DNA of 64,000 nt from Glandiceps talaboti (GCF_964340395.1 NC_135561.1:17357240-17421239), one strand, 5' to 3'. Positions 34,754 through 48,899 are shown, counted from the stretch's first letter. Notes: generated from the letters alone by a model not told the origin. Made by a program: numbers and translations.

Positions 34754-36460
34754 AAAATATGAAGAAGTAAAGACATTTGCCAATCAGCTCAGGAGTAGTA
34801 AGCCTTATTTGCGTGAGCACATCGTCTGCACATAATAAAAATCGGTGGTTTGCAGAAAAACCTGTTGAATTACAATTTTTGGACTTGTTAGTCCAACTTA
34901 TGGAATATTCCAATCATAAAATTTGTGCGAGTGCAGTATATTGTTGAAATATTATGACAAACCAGGGAGGTTGATTTTAATTTCATATGAACGTGATGGA
35001 GGTTATATTAAGCTTAATATGTTTGGTTTACTTTGCACAACCTTTTTGTCCTGTGTGCCATTAAATGATATCTCTAAAAAATTAAAGTGTCTTTGTTTTG
35101 ATTTTGGATTTATATTACAATTACTATTTGAATTCCTTGAGTAGGCTAGGGGACATTGGTTCGAATCCTACACTTGTCACATTTCTTTCTTCAATCCAGT
35201 CTATTTATATATGTATATATCATATCATATCATATCAGCCATATAGCATACCTTAAGTTGTAATATATTTGCCGTTCCGAAAGTTTGAAAAATAATTATG
35301 AACACATATTTAGGACTCCATACGTTAGCAGGAATTAATAAACAATTTATTTTAACTTATTTTACCCAGGTCTTTCCTTCCATATCCACTTAGTTTCTTT
35401 AGTACATTCAAACCAACGGAGGTAGGATCGATTAATTGTTCAGTATTATATTCTTTATTACTTTCTTGATGTATGTGTTAGGACTGTATGTGTTTGGAGA
35501 CTATGTGCAATATATCCAGTTCATTTATTTCTAGTTTTCTTTGTTTGTAGACTTCTACAAATCGCTAATGATATGATTGGAAAGATGTGGAAATATACTT
35601 TTATTATGCACCAAGTGAGGCTAAGCAATGGTTCACAGCGAAACGACCAGACACATGTAACAGAATTCGATGCCCATATTTACTCGTTTGCATTTCACTT
35701 GTATTGTGGAATATTTGAACAGGAGAGAAATTAAAGCATGAATTTAATTGAGGTAATTGGATAAAGAAACACTGAAATACTACGTTTGTAATGTTACAAT
35801 GTTATATTGTCTTATCGACGATAGAACGTCTTTATACATTTTAGGGTTTTTTTCATCTGTGCATGAGAATCGCTGGAAAGCTGTGGATAAGGCATAGTGG
35901 CAGAGGTTAGACAAGATAATTGTTTATGTAAGAACTAAACTGGTAACACATGCACATATGAAAACAGCGGATTATTGTGCAAGTGTTGAAAATTTACATG
36001 CTCTGAAACATAGTAAATTTGTTAGATCATGAGCCGTAATCCAGCGTTTCACTCTTTTTTTGCGATCTTTAGACGGCTAATTCAGATTGTCAGAGTATAT
36101 GTGTCCACGTCAAATACATGTTAATCTCATTGCGGAATTACATCGTCGGACTGATTTACCTCTTCTGGGGGTTTTTGATGTGATTGACGACGTAGAATTT
36201 ATCCCCGTGGCGGCGTTTTGTGACTTTTTGGTGAAGCAGTTTCTTTTCAGCACTGATTAAGTTTTCAGTTAAATACATACACACGATGTAATACGTTTGC
36301 AAAATGGCGATTAGAATTTACCAAAATAATGACTGAACGTACAGATATCGTTATGGCGTAGATAATATGAGGGTTCGATAAGACTCGTTAGGGTTTTTCC
36401 TGGTAACCTGAGAAGTGAAATGTTCATAATATATCACGAATATGATGGCCGAGTGATCAT
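34754..36460. other. Region with no recognised feature
   Basis: AT-rich. A lone tRNA B-box-like sequence near 35157-35167 lacks a partner A box. No gene supported. Confidence 0.4.
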
Positions 36461-36479
36461 ATGAGAGAGACAGAGAGAC

Positions 36480-36518
<39 letters not shown>

Positions 36519-36546
36519 GAGACAGAGACAGAGAGAGAGAGAGAGA

Positions 36547-36587
<41 letters not shown>

Positions 36588-36588
36588 G
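36461..36588. repeat. (GA)n microsatellite with CAGA interruptions, ending in G10
   Basis: Purine run of about 125 bases. Confidence 0.9.
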
Positions 36589-37079
36589 TAAATTCATTTC
36601 CGTGTATGACATTGTAATTTTTTATATTTTTTTTAAACGATTTCGAGATCTGTATTATCCACTAAACGTAAATTTAATCCATATTTTTCCATTTGTATTA
36701 TTTATTTTAACCACTGAATAACGTGAGTTTTACCTTTAAATAAACCGACCATCTATCTCTGAATGCCAGGTATCACGTCCCTTCTCTGCACTTGCTGTGG
36801 CTTACCAATCATGTTCAGGATCTGGGAACGTAACGTCGAATGATATATAACATACCATCTGGGACAATTTGTGAGCGGAATTTTGCATGTGATTTCTAAA
36901 AAATCCAATGTAATAATTCGACTGAAATCTTTCTCAATGAACGCCACAGCCATTGTTCAAACTAAGCATGTTACACATCTGAACTTATCGAAATAAACCT
37001 GTTTTCTATAGTGACGGAAAGCAATGTAGAACTCTTTTTGATAGATAAGGCTACAGATTGTCTGCAATATGAAATATAT

Positions 37080-38240
37080 AGCTTGAATTTTATAAATGAC
37101 CCGACATGGAAGATCCGACTTTCATTCAATTTGCATCGGTAAGTGAGGAAACAGTTGAGTGAATCATCAAAGAAATGCCAACAAAACATTGTGAATTGGA
37201 TATAGTACCAACAACATTAAAAGGAGTTGTTCCACACATTACTAGGTTGATTAATGTATCTCTGCAACAAGCTTGTATTCATGGAAAAGTGGAAGTGTGT
37301 AGTGGTTAGGCCGTTGGTAAATAAGATCGGCTTGGACATAATATCAATCGGTTATCACCTGGTGTTCCTATCTAAAGTCTTAAAAAAGATAGGACCAAAA
37401 CAATTTAATGAACACCGACCAATATCCCGACTACCAGTCAGCTTGCAGCCTTCGACACTTTGGATCACGAGGTATTATTGAACATACTAAAAGAGCAGTG
37501 TGGAATAGATGGACAAGCACTAGCGTGGTTTTCCTCTTACTTACGACCTAGAGGCTTGAAAGTATGCGTTGATAACGCTTACTCCGACACTAGAAACATA
37601 GATTTTTCTGTTCCACAAGGCACCTGTGCTGGACAGACATTATAGAGTGTGTACGTAAGTACCCTGAAAAATGTCTACCAACACCAATCGACACTACCGG
37701 ATACGCTGATGACCACGCCGTGCAGTAAAAGGTCTAGAGGAATGTATAAAAGAGGTTAAAATCGAGATGGATGAAAAAAGGTTGAAAGATGAACGACAGT
37801 AAAACAGAATTCATATGTTTCGGGTGAAGAGTACACCTACAAAAGGTCGTGTCTGAGGTATTAACAGTAAATGAATGTGACACTGAAAGAGTGCCGGAGA
37901 TCGGGTATCTTGCTTGGTTCGATCTTGATGAACCAACTGTCAATAAAGAGAAACATCTCTAGAAAGTGTGGAATTGCAGCGGGCAATATACAAAGATTGA
38001 AACTGATTAAACTGTATGTGGATATAGATGCAAGAAAAATAGTAGTATCAGGCATGACACTTTCCCATGTGGACTATGCTAACTCTCTATATGCAGGTCT
38101 TCCGAAATGCGAACTGAATACACTTCAGTGGATTCAAAATATGGCAGCTCGAACAATTCTAGATAAAAATAGATGGGACAGTGCTACAGCGCGCAAGGTC
38201 CAAACAGGCTATGTGCCCACGCTACGGAAGTAGGTTTGCG
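37080..38240 (+). mobile_element. Degraded CR1-like LINE, RT domain and C-terminal region
   Basis: Successive broken frames follow ORF2 order: IIKEMPTKHCELDIVPTTLK (37165), RLINVSLQQA, then FLSKVLKKIG, DHEVLLNILKEQCGIDGQAL (37461), FSVPQGTCAG (37606), YADDHAVQ (37700), and finally SHVDYANSLYAGLPKCELN with LQWIQNMAARTILDKNRWDS (38060-38180). About half of the RT fingers region is compressed by deletions. Dead copy. Confidence 0.7.
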
Positions 38241-40779
38241 CATGTGCAACGGAATACGTTTGTTTATCTGGGAGGAGCATTTGGTAAATCCGACCCAGGT
38301 AGTTTATCAACATATTAGTGGCAGTTCACGTTCACACATATTGGTTACATGTAGTTCTTGCCAAATCCGAAGAGTCCCTTGTTATATTTTTTTTCAAGTC
38401 TAGTGGCAGTGTTTCTGCTACGTTTTTTCCGGTGCGTACGTACGGTTAGACACCCAGTCTGGGTGAAACACGTATTTCTATAAACTTATACATACAAATT
38501 ATAACCCGAAAAATTATATTTTGAGGGACCTGTTCTAACACGATCCAAACACTATTACACAGTGACAATTTGTTTCATTGAAATTGTAAACTGAAATTCT
38601 TGGGTACGAACAAACTTACTTACTTGTATCATCTGTACAAGGTACTAGATTACAGTTGTACATGTACACACTAGCGTCGGCATTTGGTCGATCGTTATCA
38701 CACCAAAATCGTTAGATAGATGAGAATTTTTTTTTTACAGATTACATGCAGGTCGTGTTTTGACAACATAATCGTGAAAACTTCAAAATTAACTTCACAA
38801 GTATCGCACGGGTCAGAGCGGACTAAGCTTTGCACTTCCATACTTACTGTACACTAGGTAGCTAGCTACGTGCGATCTCGAGTTTGGTAGAAATGTCATT
38901 GATGTTCCCGCTATTTTCCTTCCGTGTTCTAATTCTTTGAAAGTATCTGTTATGGCTGTTTTATGATTGATTAAACTTGTATTTCCAAACCCAATATCCC
39001 ATCTCAGAAAACAGTCAATAAAATCGCAAACATGTGCTTCTCCGAGTTATCCCGATGTGTACGAGTACCACCCCAGCTATTTCAAAACAAACGCATAAAT
39101 GCATACGTCGTGATGGGGTGAGTACGGACTCTTGTTTGGTCTCCGCTCTGTCTCCGTGCGTATGTTTGACTACGATGTCAGTCGATGTCATTTACATGAC
39201 GAGGATTATTGCTGGATAGTGCCAAAACATATGGAAACGATTTTTGAGAAATCTGGAAAGAATTTAATACGAATTTGAATGAAACAAATAGTTATGATGC
39301 CTCCATGATTGTACTTGTAGTCTTGTCAGTTCGCGTTACGTTCACCTCCACAACATGCACAGAGCTAGAGATCGTAGAGAACAGTCGGCAGGTATAGGAA
39401 CTAGACTATGCAGTGATGTATGATCTATGTGTACAACATAGACAGTTGTCCTTGAAATTTGATGGTCATTACAGAAATAAAAGAGTTGCCAACGTTAGAT
39501 TTGTTTATGAATTATATCACTCGTTTATCAGTATCAAATGTCGCACTAAATGTTTCAAACATGTCTTGCTTCGGGGTCATCAGAAAATTTAACTGAAAGT
39601 ATGGGAATTCTTGATCGAAATATATTCAGTCATAAAATCCTCAGGTTTCTGACAATTTCCAATACTTGTTACAAGAAAGGCTGCATTCCAAGAATATTTG
39701 GTTAGCTACATGTATTACATCTGATGCCATACACGTGACCGTGCACACACACAATCATTGTCCAGTTTGCACCACATGGTGTGCCTCGCCTCCTGTACAC
39801 GTACCGTACGTCTATCTTATCTGTCAGTGCTACATTTTGCTTCCTCTCTTCATTTTTCTCAGATTTTAAGAATTTGAAAATAGTTTTTTGTCCGATCGAC
39901 AAATTTTCTTTCCGCTGAAGTTTAGAAAACATTTAGTTCTACTCTACGTAAACGTCACATTGACCTCACACTTCGCTTCGCGCTTCCTTCAACGTCCGGT
40001 CCCTATGAAACTAGTTCGAAGGCTTTCGCTAGCGATAGCGTGGCCAGTCTTGTTTTACCGCGTAATCCTCAAATGTTTTCCAAATAATTATAAATTTATT
40101 TCTTTTTTTACACTTTTTGGTATTTTACTTACTATTAGTACTTCTGGGAAACTCATATTTAATTTTCCGACCTTAGAATTTTTTTCAATGGTCGTCAGGT
40201 TTTAGTACTTTCCTTAGCCGGTCCCACAACTAAACTGTTGTACGTGGTTATACTTATAAGTTATAGCTGGGCGATGTGACCGGTAGGTAACCGGCTATTA
40301 TCTACATCACTGCCTACTAGCATGGATGTATTAGATCCATGCTATTAGGTATAGGTACGTCAACGACACAACTACTTGACAGAAAACACTTGTCGCGCGC
40401 ACAAAAGTTGTATGAAATTGTGATTTTACTAAGGAGTGTAGCAACCCAGAACGTACATAGATCAAACTGAGAAACATTTTTGGTTTCATTTTATGTCATT
40501 CTATTTCAGTAACAATGTATCATTTTCACGTACCGTTCGCACATGTGAGCTTGATTTTAGGCAAAATATCGGGCTAACAGAGTGCACACAGACTCTTTTG
40601 TTCGCTTGTATTGTTTGCATTCGATATTTGGCATTTCGCACGTTGTTTATTTGCACCATTCACAGTGTCTTATCATGCTTTGTGTAACCTGTAAGCCTAA
40701 TTGACAACTGGCCAACGGTTTTTACTAGACAAATTTGAAACAAATCTTGGGTCAGTTTGACGGTAAACCTGCTATATTG
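38241..40779. other. Region with no recognised feature
   Basis: Mixed composition, slightly more GC-rich than neighbours. Short ORFs on both strands have no recognisable domain and no supporting splice context. Confidence 0.4.
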
Positions 40780-41297
40780 ACTACCAAACTTAGTTAACAA
40801 CACTGCATGGGCTACCTGTAAATTCAGAATTGAATATAAAATATGTTGTATAATGTTCAATTGTCATCGGAATGAGGCACCGGACTACTTAATATCTATG
40901 TTAATTCCCCCCAAGATGAAGCGCGCCGGACTGAGGTCAAGTATCAATTTGGAAAGTTCCTACTATGTTCCTAGAACGGTCCGTAAAACTTTTGAAGACA
41001 GGGCATTCGGTGGAACGTGTGACAACTAGACCTGAGAAATGCAGTCACGTATGTAAAGTTTAAACGGAACTCAAAATTCACCTTTACGGTAAATTCTAGA
41101 GCGAACAGACACTAGCTATAGTATTGAGAACATTGCTACAGACTATTTCACGTATCGGACTATCAGCTTCATGCATTAAATGGTTTTGTTTACTTCTGTC
41201 TTACTTTACATTAGTGCATTATTGTAAAAGCGATATAAATACTGTTGTCGTTGGCATATTGCTATATAAATAAACTAATTCTAATTCTAATTCTGAG
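40780..41297 (+). mobile_element. CR1/L2-like LINE 3' fragment with (AATTCT)n tail
   Basis: A broken frame reads CKFRIEYKICCIMFNCHRNE then APDYLISML, LRSSINLESSYYVPRTVRKT and FEDRAFGG, the conserved end of CR1/L2-like ORF2. The 3' end GCTATATAAATAAACT is followed by three AATTCT units, the usual CR1-type tail. Confidence 0.65.
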
Positions 41298-41377
41298 GTC
41301 AATGTGTAGGTTAAAGGTCATTTTCTTACAGGAAAGCTTGCATGCGATTGTATGTGGTTAATTAGACACTTCAATTT

Positions 41378-41812
41378 AATTTGAAATGTTCATTCTGACG
41401 ATGTAGCCTAATTACTGAACTCCCTAATTATGTACACGACTCAGTACAACTAAAGATTACATTAAAAGTCAAACTTTATAGGACATATGCACTTTGTTAT
41501 CATCAATGTGTGTACCAAATTATATTGAATTTGAAATGTACATAATATATAACCTAATCACTGAAAACTGAAAATCATTAATTATGCAAATGACTGGAAT
41601 GTTTACCAAATCTCATCAGCTTTCTTTGGGAAAACTATGATAAAGACAGACAGACAGACAGACAGACACGAACGAACGAACAAACAAACAAACAAACAAA
41701 CAAACAAACAAACAAATAAACAAACAAATAAATAAATAAATAAACAAACAAACAAACAAACAAACAAACAAACAAACAAACAAACAGACAAACAAACACA
41801 CACACACAAACA
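41378..41812 (+). mobile_element. Interspersed dimeric repeat with octamer and AGAC/AACA tail, copy 2
   Basis: Same order as copy 1: monomer with TAGCCTAATTACTGAA, second monomer with AACCTAATCACTGAAA and AATTATGCAAAT, then TTTACCAAATCTCATCAGCT and a tail of (CAGA)n, (CAAA)n and (CA)n to 41812. Confidence 0.5.
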
Positions 41813-42299
41813 TCCCATTCCTAAAATGGAACATTTCCTAAAAATGACATGCAATCTTTGTGGTAGGGACTAGAAGCAGTTATATTATACAAAGAAAATC
41901 AAATACAATACTCGACATCTCGACAGACATGTTAACCTTTCTGATCGTCTATACAATGCCTGTGCTCGCTTTGATTTAAAGTTTTCCTTAAAACATGACA
42001 ATGACAAATCATTCTTTTATGAAAATACTGAGCTATTGTCAATGCACCTTAAGTACCAAGCCTGAAAAGCATTCCGTCTTGAACCTTTCGTCATTGCGCT
42101 GACCAGCTATCAAGTGTATTTTTGACATATTTTCTACCCCTGGTTTTTGTTGCCTTTTGTGTTTCAAGAATCTACTAAAAATTCCTGTGCCTGTGGAATC
42201 CCTAGTCAAGTGTCTGAATGACTACATTGATTGACCTAAAATTTTCATAAGTTTAGTAGATGAAATGATGCACACGGGTAATAATTAACGCACAAGCAG

Positions 42300-42860
42300 T
42301 TGAATTTTAAAAAAAAAGATGTATAGATTCCGATCTGACTATAGGCTGGGTGTGCTAACTTCTGGCATCGGGAAATACTTCGAACGTATCATCTTGCATC
42401 ACATAATAATAACTATACTGCCAAAATCTTCTGGTCCATTTGCGTACAGTGCCAACCTTTCTGTTGAGGACAGCGTATCCCCAGCACTCAACTCAGTTTC
42501 TACTGCCAATAACTTCACATCAGCTAGAAATGCATGATTCATACATGTAACATTTGATAAAATTACACCTCCGAAGTAAAGAAGTTGTCCGATATATGAA
42601 GTTGTTTTTCTATGAAAACAAATTTAATATAAATATTAAATATAAGTTTAATTTAAATTTAAATTTACTAACGTCACATCACCGGGTTTTACCACTGCTA
42701 TTAGAAACAGGGAGATATAGAAGCGAACCAATGGGCGGATATACTTGGTGTATTTTGTGACCAAAATGCTATAGAAAACGAGATTCACTTTATTTTACAT
42801 TGCGTTCTTACGTAATCATAATTTTTAATCGTAATGCGAACTACATTGACACAGACAATA
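42300..42860 (+). mobile_element. Degraded LINE fragments
   Basis: A frame at 42319 reads TSGIGKYFERIILHHIIITI then SSGPFAYSANLSVEDSVSPA, an RT motif block; a second at 42680-42830 reads LLLETGRYRSEP and, after a frameshift, AIENEIHFILHC, the CCHC-type ORF2 C-terminus also seen in LINE C. They may derive from one deleted copy or two. Confidence 0.5.
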
Positions 42861-43127
42861 ACACTGAATACATCACACTGATCAGACAATGAGAAAGTAA
42901 AGTACTTGGTGAAAATCAGGTTTGGATTACACCAAGATTCATTGAAGCCGCTTTTTTAAGACGGAAAGAAACTTTATATCGGAGTTAATGTTTTCTTTCA
43001 CACAATTACCTTTTTGCACTGTAAGCTCTCTCTATATTGTTAATGTCGCTTTTTTGTTCAAGGTGGCTTATAACCCCGATGGGCTAGCAGGTCTTTTATT
43101 ACTTCATGTCACTATGATAAAATAATC

Positions 43128-43147
43128 TACTACTACTACTGCTGCTG

Positions 43148-43181
<34 letters not shown>
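43128..43181. repeat. (CTA)n / (CTG)n microsatellite
   Basis: About 54 bases of CTA with three CTG units. Confidence 0.9.
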
Positions 43182-43183
<2 letters not shown>

Positions 43184-44244
43184 AATCACCGATGACAACG
43201 AATATGTAAAATATAATTAACTGAATCTGGAGCCCAATATAAACAAATTTATTGTCGCCAAAAGATAGTGATCATCACACTTCTTTGAAGAAAACTCAAA
43301 ATTGTCAATGAATTCTACACTGTCACAGAGAATATTGTACTATATTTTATCTATTACTATCTGATTCAACAACATCACCAGTGATGGACTGGTTTCACTA
43401 GAGAGTATCGCAAATTACAAAGAATTACTAGAACGTTAACAGTATTTACCCACGTTACACTAAATATATAATCCCCGATCTATTCGCAAGGCCACATCCA
43501 TTAGTAAAGATGTCTATTCATCCGCCTAACATACTTTTTTTCTGACATGCGGCATAAAAATATCAAATTATTAAAAATGAAATACGAACGTTACAAGATA
43601 AGGTTTATATCTATCTGCAATTTGGATGTCAAATACATACACGAACAAATAAAGCTAGGCAAAAAGTATAATGATTGCATACGTACATGGAACGAAAAAA
43701 ATTACAAATGAAAACGTGTCCAGAATAAACATATATAACTTATGAATTTGGAATCTTAATCTCAATGCCTTGTAAATATACATTGCAAGTTGTCTTAGGT
43801 GATGAGGGTTTTACTGGCCATTAAATGATAGAAAAGTATCTAGCGGCGGACGAGTCCAAATAATACATGGAAGGTATTGCTGTCTTAAAGGAGTACACAA
43901 ATCACAAATAAACCGAAAATGATACTAGTTTTCAATAAAACCATGGTCGTTCATTGTTTTGCAAAGTTTATTCTGTAAATAATTTCTGTCCCTTCTCCCG
44001 GTCAAATGTTAGTCCAAGGTTCACCATCGCTTTCGTGTTCCAGCATTTTAATCTTTGTCAAAATGCTATTATATTAACTGGACAGTTGCTTTCATATTTC
44101 ACTTATTTAGAATTGTTTCGTTTCATTCAACTGTTGATTATTCACATCCTCAGTTCTCCCTCATCCCCAATTTTCACTTGTCTTTAAACTATTTGAATAA
44201 TTACGTAGAAAGACAATTTCCAACGCACATGACAATATAACAGT
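43182..44244. other. Region with no recognised feature
   Basis: AT-rich, short ORFs only. Confidence 0.4.
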
Positions 44245-44400
44245 ATAATCTCCTGGTATTTTGCATAATGGCGACGTCATGCATGATTCTCCTCATGTCG
44301 GCCGTATCCCGCCAAGACGAAAGATGAGGAGGGATACAGACATAAGGGGAATCATGAGTCCGAGGTGGTGTCGCATGAATGAGGAATACTGGGAGATTAT
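44245..44400. mobile_element. 156-bp foldback/MITE-like element
   Basis: Outer inverted ends ATAATCTCC with GTATT nearby, and inner pairing of CATGATTC and GTATCCC blocks with their complements, so nearly the whole element folds on itself. Confidence 0.55.
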
Positions 44401-46285
44401 TTATTTATTTATCTATAACATTCATAGTCATACTAACTTTTTATGATGATTTTAAATTGAAATGTTTTTCAAAAGGCGAAGGCACTGTCATGAATTTGTA
44501 ATTACCGTGTTTGGGTTCAGACATGACGCTGTTTATACATGGTGCCAAACACCCAGTCAGAGAATATTTTATTGCAATAGCTGACATGGGGGTCAAGACA
44601 ATAGTTTAGATGTGCTTTTATAAATTTACGCCATCTAGTTTCAATAGGTATTGCTATGATTTTTTCCTGAGAATAAGAGAGTTTAGTAATGAGGACATCA
44701 CATTTTAGATAAGACGGACGAATGTCATGACTCTACATGTTCAGTATTTTAAAAGATAGCGTGCCTGGAAAACAATTTTCCTCAAGTCGCCCTTTTGTTT
44801 CAAATTCACGGACGTGAGCGTCATTCACGTAATTTACATAATAATAGTCATGTTTAGACAATAGACATATTCCAAGTTTTCCTGTAAATTGATTTGTAGA
44901 GTTTAAGGTAGTGGAATGCTGGCCCTGGCCTTGGAGGGAGGCCGCAGGCCGAACTCGGGGTTTTGATAACTAAAGTCTATGTTCCAGTTCATACCACATA
45001 ATCGTCTCGTATGCAGTATTAATACTAATACTACTGAGTTATAGGTTCAGATCAGTGAAATCACACCATAGACTTTTAGTTAGCGAACAATTTGTCAATG
45101 AGGAGAGGTTATTCAAAAGCAGTGACTATTTCTTTGGCCAAATATAAGGAAAGAAATGACAAATGAACGAAAAGTACAGAGAGACTGACTAACGAAAGGG
45201 TACCAGGTATTTACGCATAGAACTCGGTGGATACACGGAAAGATTAGTACTGGCATTGTTGAAATACATTGGGAAATCTTCAAAATCACTCTGTCAAAAG
45301 TCCTTCAAAAGTCTATCAATTGTTGATTTAAACAGCTCCAATTGACAACAATTTCAATGCCGCGGTGTAACTATCACAAATGTCTGTACATTTTTACGAT
45401 GTTGTAGACATGTTTACATACGTTAGTGGCTGTACGAAACTCGATGTGTCCAAACGAGATGCATTTGTTCACTGTTTACACTGATGGTGATGATGGTCGA
45501 TATTCAACAATCCATATTTGTACGCGTGTTTTACTATTTATGGTAGCCACACCAAGTCTACTTGATGTTTTCAAGTTTCAATTTCATGTACATGAAGTAC
45601 GTGTAGCGTCGTAGCAATGATGTTAAATAATTACACGTTTTTTGCCTGAGACAGAAGGCGATGTCACATACAATTTCTGTGCATGCATGTTACATACGAT
45701 TTCTGTGCAAAAATTCGGTTATCATTACAAACCTGCCCGACTCCCATGGCCAGTCCAACACGTTGGTGTGTTCATTCAGGACAATACCTTTGGTTCGACC
45801 ACAGGGTAGTTGCAGTATTTCTCGAGTGGTTGCAAGATTATAGTAATATGTCTTGGTCGAACAAAGTTCTACCTCGGTGTGGAATGGATTCTTCTGACAT
45901 ATATCATACAAACGCCTGGTTAGAAAATCGAGCGCCACCAACAGAATCTGTTTTAAAACCGTGTACGTTTGTTTTTCATATACCTTTAAGGGTTGGACGC
46001 AATTTTTCACATATTAGGCCCCCCCCCACCCCATGTACATGTCCAGTAATTGTGTTGTTTTGTTTACATCGCGTATTACGATTAATATGGGTTATTTGCA
46101 AATAATAAAATAATATTACATCTGCAGTGAATACACAAGTAACTATCTCTATATGTATTTTAAAATCAACGTGAGCGCTCATTCCTGGCAGCAGTGATAA
46201 TGAGGGCATACCTATGATTAATCCCAAGATTTGTCATCAGAGGCCTAGTAAAATTTACCTTTACCACAAAGCAGATATGGGAAGT
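44401..46285. other. Intergenic; interspersed repeat copy at 45875-45990
   Basis: 45875-45990 matches 7610-7720. Two near-copies of a 20-base segment containing ATTTCTGTGCA lie at 45665-45710. No gene supported. Confidence 0.4.
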
Positions 46286-46289
46286 ATAA

Positions 46290-47375
46290 AAGAAGACCTT
46301 ACCAAGCTCAGTGCGTTCATTCGAATAAACCCACAAGAAGAATCAGTAGTTCAAAAATACATTACATGCAATAATTGATAATCATATACCATCAAAGGTA
46401 ACATAGACAGAATAAGTCACCATGGATCAATAACAAAGTCAAAAGACTACATAAATGCAAACTAAGGGTCTACAACAGAGCCCGTAAAATCAAAACTGTC
46501 GAAGACTGGCAATCATTTAGACGACAAAGAAAGAATAGTACACACAAGGTCACACGATTAATCCACAGGAGATACATCAGAGACTTCTGTGTGGAATCTA
46601 AGAAACAATTCATGAAACATCTCAAGAAGGACTCCACTGGTATTCCAGCTTTAAAGGACCAGGGCTAAAGAAAAACATGTCAACAATACCAAAGCTTCAG
46701 CCCAGAGGACTTCATCCATCCATAACAAACATTTCTATCTCTACAAAAGGTATTCACAAACTGTTCGAAAACCTCAACCCAAATAAGGCAACTGGACCAG
46801 ATGGAATATCACCACGTATATTGAAAGAACTCGCCCCAATTTTATCATTTATTTTCTAAACCTCCTTGAATTCGGCCCAACTACCATATGATTGGAAGAC
46901 TGCAAATATATTACCAATCCTCAAGAAAGGTTAACGCACCAAACTAATTAATTACAGGCCTGTTTCACTAACCTCAGTTTCATGCAAAATACTTGAACTT
47001 GTCATATATTCTCACATAATGAATTTCATTGATCAGCATAATATTCTAACCACCCAACAGCATGGATTCAGAAGTGACCACTCCTGTGAAACACAGTCGA
47101 TACAAACCATCCACGATTTCACCATTTCACTGAATGAACACAACCAAACTGACGTCATTATAATGGATTCCTCAAAAGCATTTTACACTGTACCACACCA
47201 ACCGGCTTTTTACTCAAATTAACACAATGTGATGTAGATGGTAAAATCAACAAATGGCTCGCTTCATTCCTAAAAGAACATAAACAACGGGTTGTCGTTG
47301 GTGGGGATCATTCCACATGGGCAGATATGGAATCAGGCATCCCACAGGGAACAGTACTCGCCTCCCACTGTTGTT

Positions 47376-47383
<8 letters not shown>
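46290..47383 (+). mobile_element. LINE H, left part: RT-containing LINE split by a later insertion
   Basis: Order of broken frames: a basic linker (KCKLRVYNRARKIK), CVESKKQFMKHLKKDSTGIP, then RT motifs NPNKATGPDGISPRIL (46778), NYRPVSLTSVSCKILEL, QHGFRSDHSCETQSI (47058), IIMDSSKAFYTVPHQ, and GIPQGTVL followed one frame over by PLLFLIY at 47383. The frame then runs into (TA)n and resumes after 47780 as INNLPGN and [13 protein letters not shown]. The endonuclease is missing and stops are present. Confidence 0.7.
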
Positions 47384-47437
<54 letters not shown>

Positions 47438-47466
47438 AGGGTAGAAGAATATCAAGTCGGGTTTTT

Positions 47467-47512
47467 CGTCTCTACAAGCCTGTTTCGTGAGTAAATCACT
47501 CGTCAGGAGATG
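47467..47512 (-). ncRNA. Hammerhead ribozyme, locus 1, left arm
   Basis: Mirror image of 47532-47577 and therefore the same sequence on the minus strand: CTGACGA, stem II GTGA/TCAC, GAAA, two-base-pair stem III CA/TG, then TA before the stem I strand. Confidence 0.7.
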
Positions 47513-47531
47513 TTGATGGACAGTCCATCAA

Positions 47532-47577
47532 CATCTCCTGACGAGTGATTTACTCACGAAACAGGCTTGTAGAGACG
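47532..47577 (+). ncRNA. Hammerhead ribozyme, locus 1, right arm
   Basis: All conserved core positions are present: CUGACGA at 47538-47544, stem II GUGA (47545-47548) with UCAC (47554-47557) around a UUUAC loop, GAAA at 47558-47561, stem III CA/UG around GGCU, then UA at 47570-47571 with cleavage expected after A47571, and stem I UCUC (47534-47537) with GAGA (47572-47575). This is a type I arrangement with the very short stem III described for Penelope-like elements. Because the arms are complementary, a full-length transcript may prefer one long hairpin. Confidence 0.75.
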
Positions 47578-47673
47578 AAAAACCCGACTTGATTTTCTTC
47601 TACCCTCAACATATACTCCGCTCTGCGTGCAGACGTATCGAGCACTGTACTACGGACAAATCTTACCACTGAC

Positions 47674-47870
<197 letters not shown>

Positions 47871-48899
47871 AGCAAATTGTTTTCTACACTAGTGATAAAG
47901 ATTCGAGTTATATGTCGTTTATTTACTTTGGTTGTAGGACACAGGGAACGGCTAGTAGTTTTTTAGTTGGAATTCAAACACACTCGACTGAGTCATGCAT
48001 CAGTGGAGTTTCACTTGGATCGGTACCAGAAACTCTACCTTTCCGACAACGTTGAAAGAAAATTGATGGCATCAATATAGTGTTAAAACTTGCGGAAGAT
48101 AACTCACCTTAAGTGTTGGTAGAGTACTGAGATGAAATATGGCGTAGGGTAATAAAGTTTATATGAAAATAGCGTTATGTGTCATCTTGATGTGCCAGTG
48201 TCGAGATGAAGTATGGGACACACTAATACAATTTGCATTTAAAAAACATAACCTTTTCGTCTTCTTGATGTGTTAGTATAGAGATGAGGTATAGGGTACA
48301 ATAATGAGTGGATAAGGAAAAACTTATTATTTTGAGGTTTGGAAAGAAATGTGATAAAGGGAATAACGGATATAGAATATAAGCAGGGAGTAGAAACCAT
48401 TAACATCTCGGAGGAAATAAAGGAGTGATGAGAGCGGTGAGAAATGTAAACCTGGAGGTAGATATCAACGAATGTTGGCAACACATACGCATCACCGGTA
48501 CCCCATCCCCACCCTAAGGATAACATCACTTTGCTTGGGATTACCATCATTAACAGATCTCCGTCCGAATCCTTAATACAATAGGTTATCAGATATTCAA
48601 CTTTGTCAGTCTAACCACACTTAACCAAACAATTAACTTTGCCACTCTAACCACACCTAACCAAACTTTGCAAGTCTGTTTTTGTTCTTGAAAGAACTAC
48701 ACAGTGACAGAAGAGAATGACTATACACATTAATTTCTTGTCATTTGAAACACGTGGTATATTCAAGTAATCTCCATCATAACTCGTCAGAATAGTAATC
48801 AAATTCGGATTAAAGGGATGTAACTGCCATACGGCGCCTTTTAATCATAATACTATAATATTAATAGCATAGATGTGAATATACAAAGGTTGTATACCA
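47871..48899. other. Intergenic with degenerate tandem repeats
   Basis: About 48110-48300 holds three diverged copies of a unit of roughly 75 bases containing GAGATGA and GTATGGG. 48600-48665 holds a two-copy repeat containing CTAACCACAC and TAACCAAAC. No gene supported. Confidence 0.45.

Noticed and set aside
35143-35185. tRNA-like B-box sequence GGTTCGAATCC
   Set aside because: No A box at the right distance and the T stem does not close; at best a decayed SINE fragment.
41603-41854. Cys/Leu/Phe-rich frames on the minus strand, and similar ones at 55804-56118 and 63213-63414
   Set aside because: Translations of CAAA/CAGA-type microsatellites; the cysteines are repeat artefacts.
44940-46105. 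Short plus-strand frames around 45.4-46.1 kb as possible genes
   Set aside because: They overlap an interspersed repeat and show no domain or splice structure.
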